12,290 bases of DNA from Chitinophaga pinensis. GTDB taxonomy: Bacteria > Bacteroidota > Bacteroidia > Flavobacteriales_D > Crocinitomicaceae. The notes beneath the pieces were generated by a model that saw nothing but the letters and a program-made list of their open reading frames with translations, made no database searches and was not told the origin of the DNA. Location: NCBI GenBank assembly GCA_945868555.1, contig CAMBMC010000045.1, positions 1 to 12,290 on the forward strand. The letters run 5' to 3'. The first letter of the stretch is position 1. Each line of letters opens with the position of its first letter. Of this stretch, positions 1 through 6,796 are shown piece after piece. The translations under genes and the position numbers were made by a program.

Positions 1-51
1 TTCTCCGACAAATGCACGAACGAACGATACAAACAACATTAAACTGAGCAC

Positions 52-1716
52 ATGGAACGACTGTGGCAAATATTCTCATTCAATGAAAAAGAACCGCTGA
101 TCTTCACGCAATTGGACTTCTGGCTTTTCTTCTTGGCGGTGATGATCATCTTTTCTATGATTCACAAACACTTCTTGGTAAGGGGTATTTTCCTGACAGC
201 TGTTTCCATATTCTTTTACTTCAAAACCTCTGGATTGTTTGTCATTCTGTTGTGCATCAGTCTCGTAGGGAATTACTTTTTTGGCAAGTGGGTACATGAC
301 GCGCAGCGTGAGCGTTCGAAGAAATGGATCATTGGGATTGGCGCATTTCTAAATCTCGCCGTTCTCGCCTACTTCAAGTATTCGTACTTTTTCACCGACT
401 CCTTCAATGAAATGTTCCATACCGACTTCAAGGTATTCAATCACCTCGCATACATGGGAAATTCATTCTTTGGTGAGGGAAGTTTCAATGTCGACAAAAT
501 CATCCTTCCCGTAGGTGTCTCCTTCTTTACATTTCAGAGTATTTCCTATTTTATCGACATCTATCGAAAGGAAATTGAGCCCGTAAAGAACTTCTTCGAT
601 TACACCTTCTTTGTGACCTATTTCCCTCAGCTCGTTGCCGGACCTATCGTTCGTGCACGCGATTTCATTCCTCAAATTCGTCAACCCTTTGCTCTAGATA
701 AAGATGCATTCAGTTGGTCAATCATTCAGATTGTCAAAGGTTTAATAAAGAAAATTGTATTGGCAGATTACATCGCGGTTCACTTTATTGATAAAATTAT
801 TGATACACCAGAAGCCTATCCTGGTTTTGTGAGTGTTTTGGCGATGTGGGGATATTCATTGCAAATTTATGGTGATTTTTCAGGTTACACAGACATTGCC
901 ATTGGACTTTCCCGTTTGATGGGATTCAATCTACTCGAGAATTTCCGTTCACCCTATAAGGCCGTAAGTGTAGCTGATTTCTGGAGAAGATGGCACAAAT
1001 CATTGGGTTCTTGGCTTCGTGATTATCTCTACATTCCCTTGGGGGGGAACAAGACAGGCGGTTTTGGAACCTATATCGCTACAGCTATCATATTTGTCTT
1101 TTTAATATTCATTACCCAATGGTACGAACTAATTTATGTGTATTTGGGTTTAAGCGTCGTATACATTTTAGGCGTGCTTTTCATCCCAAACTTCAAGCAG
1201 TATGTTCACCGCGATTTGAATTTATTGATCACCATGGTCGTAGGTGGATTGTGGCATGGCGCGAGTGAAAATTATGTGATTTGGGGGGCGATGAATGGGG
1301 TAGCTTTAGTCATTTATAATTACTGGCGTAAAATTTCACCTTACGAAAACTCAACATGGTTGGTTGTACATTTTTGGAAAATCTTCCTTACATTCAACTT
1401 CATCACATTTACGCGTATTTGGTTTCGATTCGAAGACGAAGGTGCGCCAATGGCAATGCTAAACCATGTCTGGAATCACTTTGATTTTACTTTCGAAACC
1501 TTCACAAAAGTTCTTTGGACCTATCAAAGCGTATTTTGGGTAATACTTTTAGGATTTATTGTCCATTGGCTCCCCGACCGCGTCAAACTGATGTGGGAGA
1601 AACTCTTCAGTCGATCACCAATCCCTGTACAAGCGCTGGCTGTAGCAATTATCGTCATTCTGATGTATCAAGCCGTCTCAGACACGTTTAAACCTTTTGT
1701 GTACTTTCAGTTTTAA
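52..1716 (+). CDS. MBOAT-family membrane O-acyltransferase (AlgI-like)
   Basis: This 554-residue polytopic membrane protein belongs to the MBOAT (membrane-bound O-acyltransferase) family, AlgI/DltB branch. Family members move an acyl group across the inner membrane onto an exported polymer. Seen directly: many hydrophobic segments along the whole length; the family signature around residues 309-331 (DFWRRWHKSLGSWLRDYLY then IPLGG) with His315; and the conserved GGLWHGA motif with His402, the expected catalytic histidine. A length of about 500-550 is normal. ATG at 52 is the first start in frame, and only 51 bases precede it. AlgI-type genes usually sit beside an AlgJ/SGNH-like partner. None follows here, because the next gene is convergent, so any partner would lie to the left of the window. 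The acceptor polymer cannot be told from the sequence: alginate is unlikely, and a surface polysaccharide is more plausible. The stop codon overlaps that of the opposite gene. Confidence 0.93.
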   Translation: MERLWQIFSFNEKEPLIFTQLDFWLFFLAVMIIFSMIHKHFLVRGIFLTAVSIFFYFKTSGLFVILLCISLVGNYFFGKWVHDAQRERSKKWIIGIGAFLNLAVLAYFKYSYFFTDSFNEMFHTDFKVFNHLAYMGNSFFGEGSFNVDKIILPVGVSFFTFQSISYFIDIYRKEIEPVKNFFDYTFFVTYFPQLVAGPIVRARDFIPQIRQPFALDKDAFSWSIIQIVKGLIKKIVLADYIAVHFIDKIIDTPEAYPGFVSVLAMWGYSLQIYGDFSGYTDIAIGLSRLMGFNLLENFRSPYKAVSVADFWRRWHKSLGSWLRDYLYIPLGGNKTGGFGTYIATAIIFVFLIFITQWYELIYVYLGLSVVYILGVLFIPNFKQYVHRDLNLLITMVVGGLWHGASENYVIWGAMNGVALVIYNYWRKISPYENSTWLVVHFWKIFLTFNFITFTRIWFRFEDEGAPMAMLNHVWNHFDFTFETFTKVLWTYQSVFWVILLGFIVHWLPDRVKLMWEKLFSRSPIPVQALAVAIIVILMYQAVSDTFKPFVYFQF

Positions 1717-3581
1717 ATTGATTCTTCATCCAAAGCGGCAATATTTTCAGAGAAGAAAATCATCTTCGCACTAAAGCCTTCATTGTTTGCTGATTTGAAT
1801 TCCAATTTCCCTTTAAAGGAAAAGGTGCGTTCCTCAATGCTGTTCAAGCCTACACCTTTTCTCAACTGTTTGGAATCGATTCCTTGCCCATTATCTTGAT
1901 AAAAAGCATTGAATTTTCCGCCATCAATAGAAATATTTAAGCGTGCTTCAGATGCTTTGGCATATTTCAAGGTATTATTTGTCAATTCCTGTGCGATTCG
2001 GTAAAAGTTGATGCTAAAGCCAGAATCAAGAATGAGTTCTTCCGGAGCCTCGAGAATAAATTGCACCTCAGCTTGAGAATTATTGAGTTTCTCAAAGTAT
2101 GAATTCAAACTTGCGCTCAAACCAGAGATTTTCAATTCAGACGGATATAAGTCTCTGCATATGCGACGCAAATCATCGATGGCATTTTTTGTTGTTTCAG
2201 AAAGCAGTGATAAGTTCGAATTGGACGAGTCTTTTTCTGACTCATGTCCGAGCAGTAGGTTCATAACTGTTAGTGTTCCTCCCATGCTGTCGTGCAGTTC
2301 ACGTGAGACGCGCAATTTTTCATTTTCAGCAGATTGCAGCGCCGCACGGTTCAATGCTGCTTTACGTTCTCTCTTCTCCCTTCTGCGTCTGGCATTAATC
2401 AGGAAATAAGAGACGATGCTGATAGATATAAAGGCCACTAAAATGATATAAATCGCATTCTGCAAGCGAAGATTTCTTACTTCAGCCCGTTTCTTCGAAA
2501 GCTTCAAATCATTAATTAGTTTTGTTCGCCGGAGGTCGTCATAGCGTTCTTGGCTCTCAATAACGGCTTCGCTTTGTTCGGTATTGAGTCGTTTCAGCTC
2601 TCGTTGGGCGTATTTCGCGTAATAATCTCGGCTTACTTGATAATTTCCTTCGTGGTAGTAATAATCGCTGAGCGTTAGATTCATCTCAGGAATCATCTTG
2701 TAGCCAATGAGTTCATTGGAATACAGAGCAACTGCTTTGTCTAAATATTCTTTTGCTTTCGCCCACTGCGAGGTTTCCATAAATATGGCAACGAGGTTAT
2801 TGTAGGTTGAAACCAAATCCTCGAAAGCAAGCTTTATAGAATACAATTTGGCACATTCTAGAAAGTACTTTTCTGCCTTGTTGTATTCTTTCAAATTCAA
2901 ATACGCAGCAGCGATATTATTCAGTAGAATTAACGATTGTTCACTTTCACGATCATTTAAAAAACGCAAAGATCGATTAAACAATGAAATTGCACGCTTC
3001 ATACTATTTCGATTACCTTTACTATAGGCAATTAGACCTTGACCGTTCAATGCCGAAGACACAAGCGAAGAATCTACTATTTTTAAGGCTACTTTGTATG
3101 TTTTCGAGTAATAGCGAATGGCATAATTTGTATTTCCTAAAAACTTATGTGCATTTCCAAGCATTAAAAATGACTTAGCTTCAATGTCGTCTTCAATTTT
3201 CTCGATTGAAATTGCTTTATGCAGACATTTCACAGCCCTACCTATATCTTCATTTAGGTAATGGACAATCGCTTCCTCAAATAAGATTCGGGCTTTAAAT
3301 TTTTCATGACCACTTTTAAGCAACGCTTTTTCTCCGTAACTGAGCGCAGATTCGTAGTCGCCATTCGTTCGAAAATACTTTATTTTTAACGCATCAAACG
3401 CACATAGATTCTCACATTCGCTCTGAAAGCAACTTTTTTCGTAGCGATGAACAAGATGTTGAGCGTCAGAATTTTGAAGAAAAGAAGCTTCTATTTCTAG
3501 AAGCAGCTTTGTGCACGTTCGTTGACCAAATCCAACATAAAAAAAGCCAAGAAATAAACTAAATACAACTGTTTTAATCAA
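1713..3581 (-). CDS. TPR sensor histidine kinase, HisKA_3/NarL-type, complete
   Basis: A 622-residue membrane sensor kinase. Seen in order: signal peptide at 1-20 ending VGFGQ; about six TPR-like helical repeats at ~50-330, for example around 215-245 and 255-290; a charged coiled coil at ~330-375; one TM helix at ~376-396; a HisKA_3 dimerisation helix with phospho-acceptor His430 in SRELHD; and a HATPase_c domain with N box Asn535/536, G1 box DNGQG (563-567) and G2 box GVGL (576-579). All the residues expected for autophosphorylation are present. HisKA_3 kinases normally signal to NarL/LuxR-type DNA-binding regulators, but none is in the window. The start is TTG at 3581: it begins exactly at the signal peptide and overlaps the TGA of the upstream small gene (TTGA), so translation is probably coupled. 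I found no upstream in-frame ATG close by. The ligand is unknown. Confidence 0.92.
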   Translation of the reverse strand: MIKTVVFSLFLGFFYVGFGQRTCTKLLLEIEASFLQNSDAQHLVHRYEKSCFQSECENLCAFDALKIKYFRTNGDYESALSYGEKALLKSGHEKFKARILFEEAIVHYLNEDIGRAVKCLHKAISIEKIEDDIEAKSFLMLGNAHKFLGNTNYAIRYYSKTYKVALKIVDSSLVSSALNGQGLIAYSKGNRNSMKRAISLFNRSLRFLNDRESEQSLILLNNIAAAYLNLKEYNKAEKYFLECAKLYSIKLAFEDLVSTYNNLVAIFMETSQWAKAKEYLDKAVALYSNELIGYKMIPEMNLTLSDYYYHEGNYQVSRDYYAKYAQRELKRLNTEQSEAVIESQERYDDLRRTKLINDLKLSKKRAEVRNLRLQNAIYIILVAFISISIVSYFLINARRRREKRERKAALNRAALQSAENEKLRVSRELHDSMGGTLTVMNLLLGHESEKDSSNSNLSLLSETTKNAIDDLRRICRDLYPSELKISGLSASLNSYFEKLNNSQAEVQFILEAPEELILDSGFSINFYRIAQELTNNTLKYAKASEARLNISIDGGKFNAFYQDNGQGIDSKQLRKGVGLNSIEERTFSFKGKLEFKSANNEGFSAKMIFFSENIAALDEESI

Positions 3582-3922
3582 AATGGATTGATGTCTTTCA
3601 CAATTACGCGAGGATTTGGTTTTCTCGTTGGTTGACCAGCAGGCTGAATTACAATCTGAAATTCAACGTAATTGAAAATGGTTGATTTCGTTGGTTTCGG
3701 CAAATTAAATTTACAATCAGCAGGGCTTTCTGCAAGCAAATTAATCAGCACAACGATACCATTGTAAGTACCATCAGTCGTATATCTTGCATCAATAGAA
3801 CTGACTTTTATAGCCAAACTATCCATAGAGCCATTTATTGTTAACGAATTTTTAAAGCTAGAATCCCATTTTATTGTAACATTCATGGTCGATGAAGTCA
3901 ACGCGAGTAAGTCTGTTCCCAT
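3578..3922 (-). CDS. Hypothetical 114-residue protein, beta-rich, coupled to the kinase
   Basis: I do not recognise this family. The 114-residue product has no signal peptide or membrane helix that I can see. Alternating hydrophobic and polar residues (around 13-45, 54-62 and 82-94) suggest a small beta-sandwich or beta-rich fold. It has a single Cys (70) and a basic, proline-rich tail (QPTRKPNPR, 97-105). It starts with ATG at 3922, 25 bases after an exact TANNTTTG promoter box on the same strand. Its TGA stop overlaps the TTG start of the downstream histidine kinase by two bases, so the two are almost certainly one transcriptional unit. Being co-transcribed with a kinase, it may serve that signalling pathway, for example as a cytoplasmic partner, but this is inference from position only. 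The gene is intact as far as I can see. Confidence 0.72.
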   Translation of the reverse strand: MGTDLLALTSSTMNVTIKWDSSFKNSLTINGSMDSLAIKVSSIDARYTTDGTYNGIVVLINLLAESPADCKFNLPKPTKSTIFNYVEFQIVIQPAGQPTRKPNPRVIVKDINPF

Positions 3923-3947
3923 AGTTTTATTTTTCTAGGTTAGTTCC

Positions 3948-3955
3948 CAAAATTA
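3948..3955 (-). promoter_or_regulatory. Bacteroidota -7 promoter box for the small gene/kinase operon
   Basis: On the minus strand these bases read TAATTTTG, an exact match to the Bacteroidota -7 consensus TANNTTTG. The box ends 25 bases before the ATG at 3922. I see no clear TTTG at the -33 position. It would let the 114-residue gene and the TPR kinase be transcribed independently of the short kinase paralogue upstream. Confidence 0.5.
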
Positions 3956-4034
3956 CAATTTTCATCATGCAACATAATTATTTGAACAAATTTAATTTCT
4001 AGTATTATATGAAATTTACGATGAATAAATTGTT

Positions 4035-5057
4035 TTACCCACTAAAAAAAAATACCTTAAACTCACATTTGTTTAAGAAAGGTCTTTTCACAACTAATTT
4101 TCCTCCCAGCCTTTGAATACTCACTTGAAGGGCTTGTAGGTCTCGTTTTTTCTGATTTTCAGAAAGACCACTTTCCGAATAATGCAACTCAAACCCTTTG
4201 TTCAGTTTTCGCAATGACACGACAACTTCCTTGGCGCTTGAAGAAAGCAACGCATTTTGTATAAGCTCCTCAACGCTCCTGTAAATGGGTAATTGTAGGT
4301 CTTTGTCACATTCCTGAACATCCGTAGTCAAGCAAAAAGCAAGGTCGGTGGACTTTTCATTTGTTCGCCGAATCAATGCGTTTAAACTTGCCAGCCATCC
4401 TTCCGTGTTGATTTCACGAGGATACAAGACATCGCTTATTTTTCGGATTTCGTGTATGGCGTTTTTGGAAGTCCTCTTAAGTTCTGCCAAATGCTGATTT
4501 TCTGGAGATTTGTCATGTTCATGCACTGCCATCATGTGCATGATCGATAGGGTTGCTTGAAAATCGTCGTGTAATTCACGTGAAAATCGAAACTTCTCGT
4601 TCTCCCTCGCAGTAAATGCAGCTCTGTGCATTAGTAGTGAACTTTTTTCACGTTCAATTCTCCTACGATACAAAACGATAACCGAGATACTCACAACCAG
4701 AAGTACGAACCACAACACTGCCAAAAGTAAATTATTCTGTAATTTCAAGGCATCAGCTCGGTGCTCCTTATTGGCCATAAGCAACTTTACGAGATGTTTT
4801 TCTTTGCGTTCAACTTCATACAAGCGCTGAATTTTCTGCTGCGCAAGTTCGTTTTGTTTCCGCGCCTTTTTCATTTTCTCGGCAACAACGCTCCTTAGGA
4901 TGTCGGCTCGATGACGTTCATCAATGTGTCTGCTATACGTATCCAATTCAAGTGGTACAAAAACTGTCGGATCGTCATCATCTGGCACGAGCATATCGGT
5001 TGCCCGAAATAGACCGGAACAAAAGATAAACACAATAAGACAATACACTCGAAACAT
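4035..5057 (-). CDS. Short histidine kinase paralogue with degenerate ATP-binding domain
   Basis: A 340-residue membrane protein related along its C-terminal ~200 residues to the TPR kinase at 3581-1713 (shared ENEK-R-SRELHD, a TSKNAI / TTKNAI helix, and DLYP/VLYP). Seen: a probable signal peptide at ~1-19; a short acidic segment (PDDDDP, 25-30); a coiled coil at ~47-108; a TM helix at ~111-130; and a HisKA_3 helix with His163 in SRELHDD. The TPRs are missing. The HATPase_c region keeps Asn268 (ELIQNAL), but the G1 box is replaced by SESG (294-297, lacking the Asp and second Gly of DNGQG) and the G2 box GxGL is absent. The segment after the gap (IQRLGGKLVV... to the end) still aligns in frame, so this is divergence and not a frameshift. 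It probably cannot bind ATP normally but could still be phosphorylated on His163. It ends near a run of nine T on the coding strand. No response regulator adjoins it. Confidence 0.85.
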   Translation of the reverse strand: MFRVYCLIVFIFCSGLFRATDMLVPDDDDPTVFVPLELDTYSRHIDERHRADILRSVVAEKMKKARKQNELAQQKIQRLYEVERKEKHLVKLLMANKEHRADALKLQNNLLLAVLWFVLLVVSISVIVLYRRRIEREKSSLLMHRAAFTARENEKFRFSRELHDDFQATLSIMHMMAVHEHDKSPENQHLAELKRTSKNAIHEIRKISDVLYPREINTEGWLASLNALIRRTNEKSTDLAFCLTTDVQECDKDLQLPIYRSVEELIQNALLSSSAKEVVVSLRKLNKGFELHYSESGLSENQKKRDLQALQVSIQRLGGKLVVKRPFLNKCEFKVFFFSG

Positions 5058-5253
5058 TCGTTTACGAAATGTGGTAGTCTAGAACGTATAAAAAACCAAT
5101 ACAATCGCTACTCATCACTATGGGAAATTTTAAATAATTGAAAATCAAAACCAAGATGAAAAAGGTATGTATTCCAAAATCAATACTGCCAAAATTCCAA
5201 TATTGAAAATACTTAAAAACATCCTTAACGCCTAATTTTCCGAATGATTTTTA

Positions 5254-6729
5254 TTATTTGATCAGGTTGGTGGTGATTTTTGCAGAGAGCAAACAAAGAG
5301 GAATACTCGGACCAGGGTGAACACTTCCACCACAGAAATATAGCCCTTTGATTGACTTTGAAAAATTGGGATGGCGCATGAACGCAGCGAACTTATTGTT
5401 TGAGCTGTTGCCATAGATTGCTCCAAATGCGGATGACGTTCTATTTTCAATGACTCTTGGATCAAAAACCATCTCGCACTCGATCAATGAACGTAAATCA
5501 GTACCAAGCATACGGTCCACCTTCCGAATAATAGCCTCACGTGCTTGATCGATGAAGGCGTCCCAATCTTGACCTTGGTTGTTGGGAACATTGATGAATG
5601 AAAACCAATTCTCACAACCTTCTGGTGCATCATCAGGTGAATGCTTTGCAGTGATATTCACATAGATCGTAGGATCATGATAGATTTCCTTTTTCTCAAA
5701 GATGGTATCAAATTCGGCTTTGTAGTCTTCAGCAAAAAGTATGTTGTGTAAAGTCAATTGCTCAAACTTTCCTTTAATTCCCCAATAAAAAATAATCCCA
5801 GAGCTTGACTTTGGTTGATCCAATGTTCGCTTCGGTTTTTTCGCCGAAGGAATGAGTTTATGGTAGGTGTTGTAAACATCCATGTTGGAAATCACAAGAT
5901 CAAAAGCATGACTTTCGTGATCTGTTCTCACTCCTTTTGCGCGTTTGTTTTCCAATAGAATTTCTCTCACAGGTGTTGAATAGAGAAACTCAACACCAAT
6001 ATCTTTGGCTAACTTTTCCAATGCTTTGGTGATGGAGACCATTCCTCCTTCTGGGTAATATGCGCCACGTTCAATTTCGACGTGAGAAATGACATTCAAT
6101 GTTGCCGGAGCCAAGAAAGGACTTGAACCATTGTAGGTGGAATAGCGATTGAACACTTGCACCAAGCGTGGGTCTTTGAACGCTTTTTCATTTGCACCGT
6201 TCATCGTGTCAAAGGCGCCAATTTTTCCGAAATTCAGGATTCCTTTGGCCACTGCCTTGGTGAAAAAGTTCTTAGGTACATGCAAGGAGTTGTGCAAAAA
6301 TACCTCATCCGTTAGATTGTACATTTCCTCTGTTTTCTCGAGGTACTTGAAGATATCCTCTTTCGAATCTATTGTACCATTGGCCATGGATTGCGCATAA
6401 GCTTCCTTTCCATTCACACCTTCTAGGGTAGATCCATCTTCAAAAAAATAGCGGTAAACGGGATCGAGTCGTTCGTATCGAAAATAATCTCGTGGGTTCT
6501 TGCCTGAAAGCGTAAACAGTTCATCGGCAAATTGAGGCATGGTAAATACGGAAGGTCCCATATCGAAGCGATAACCCTGATTGCTTTCACTGGACAATTT
6601 ACCGCCTGGAAATGAATTGGCTTCAAAAACGGTTACACGATATCCCTTATTTCGCATGCGAATCGAAGCCGCTAGGCCAGAAACTCCAGAACCAATTACA
6701 GCACAACTTTTTCCATTTTCCTTTCTCAT
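5254..6729 (-). CDS. crtD: CrtI-family carotenoid desaturase, probably CrtD type (1-hydroxycarotenoid 3,4-desaturase)
   Basis: A 491-residue FAD-dependent desaturase of the phytoene desaturase (CrtI) family. Seen: an N-terminal dinucleotide-binding motif GSGVSG (13-18) with Glu36 at the end of the second strand (VTVFEAN), then PGGKLSSE; and the family's C-terminal flavin motif at 462-485 (GLYFCGGSVHPG, then IPLCLLSAKI). Length and both ends are complete. From family knowledge, the GYRFDMGPS / STYNGSSPFLAPATLNVI / IFYWGIKG pattern resembles the flavobacterial proteins labelled CrtD, which desaturate 1-hydroxycarotenoids on the way to myxol- or saproxanthin-like pigments. A plain phytoene desaturase (CrtI) is the main alternative. 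No crtB, crtY, crtZ or crtF is in the window, so the pigment pathway must be encoded elsewhere. The ATG lies 67 bases downstream of the paaZ stop on the same strand, so read-through from paaZ is possible. Two glycines usual in the HPGGGIP motif are Pro474 and Ser475 here. Confidence 0.85.
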   Translation of the reverse strand: MRKENGKSCAVIGSGVSGLAASIRMRNKGYRVTVFEANSFPGGKLSSESNQGYRFDMGPSVFTMPQFADELFTLSGKNPRDYFRYERLDPVYRYFFEDGSTLEGVNGKEAYAQSMANGTIDSKEDIFKYLEKTEEMYNLTDEVFLHNSLHVPKNFFTKAVAKGILNFGKIGAFDTMNGANEKAFKDPRLVQVFNRYSTYNGSSPFLAPATLNVISHVEIERGAYYPEGGMVSITKALEKLAKDIGVEFLYSTPVREILLENKRAKGVRTDHESHAFDLVISNMDVYNTYHKLIPSAKKPKRTLDQPKSSSGIIFYWGIKGKFEQLTLHNILFAEDYKAEFDTIFEKKEIYHDPTIYVNITAKHSPDDAPEGCENWFSFINVPNNQGQDWDAFIDQAREAIIRKVDRMLGTDLRSLIECEMVFDPRVIENRTSSAFGAIYGNSSNNKFAAFMRHPNFSKSIKGLYFCGGSVHPGPSIPLCLLSAKITTNLIK

Positions 6730-6731
6730 CT

Positions 6732-6745
6732 TTTACACTTTACAC
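6732..6745. repeat. Two tandem TTTACAC heptamers between paaZ and the desaturase
   Basis: Positions 6732-6738 and 6739-6745 are identical TTTACAC units, with a partial third (TT). They sit directly upstream of the desaturase start. I know of no function. A second, unrelated heptamer repeat is found at 11955-11982. Confidence 0.5.
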
Positions 6746-6796
6746 TTATCTCTATAAAAAATGAACGTGAAAAAAGTTCCCAAAATGGACTAAATA

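Noticed and set aside
1..47. Possible 3' end of an upstream plus-strand gene (one frame is open to the TAA at 40-42, another to the TGA at 45-47)
   Set aside because: Only 13-14 codons are visible, two frames are equally possible, and neither shows a recognisable motif.
4035..4330. Frameshift as the cause of the missing ATP-binding motifs in the short kinase
   Set aside because: The residues after the lost motifs still align with the complete paralogue in the same frame, so loss by point changes is more likely.
5058..5253. 196-base gap between the desaturase and the short kinase: imperfect repeats of CCAAAAT (5174-5180, 5189-5195) and a TGATTTTG box on the minus strand
   Set aside because: The repeats are short and AT-rich, and the box misses the second consensus base and lies over 100 bases from the start codon. 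I see no gene or terminator there.
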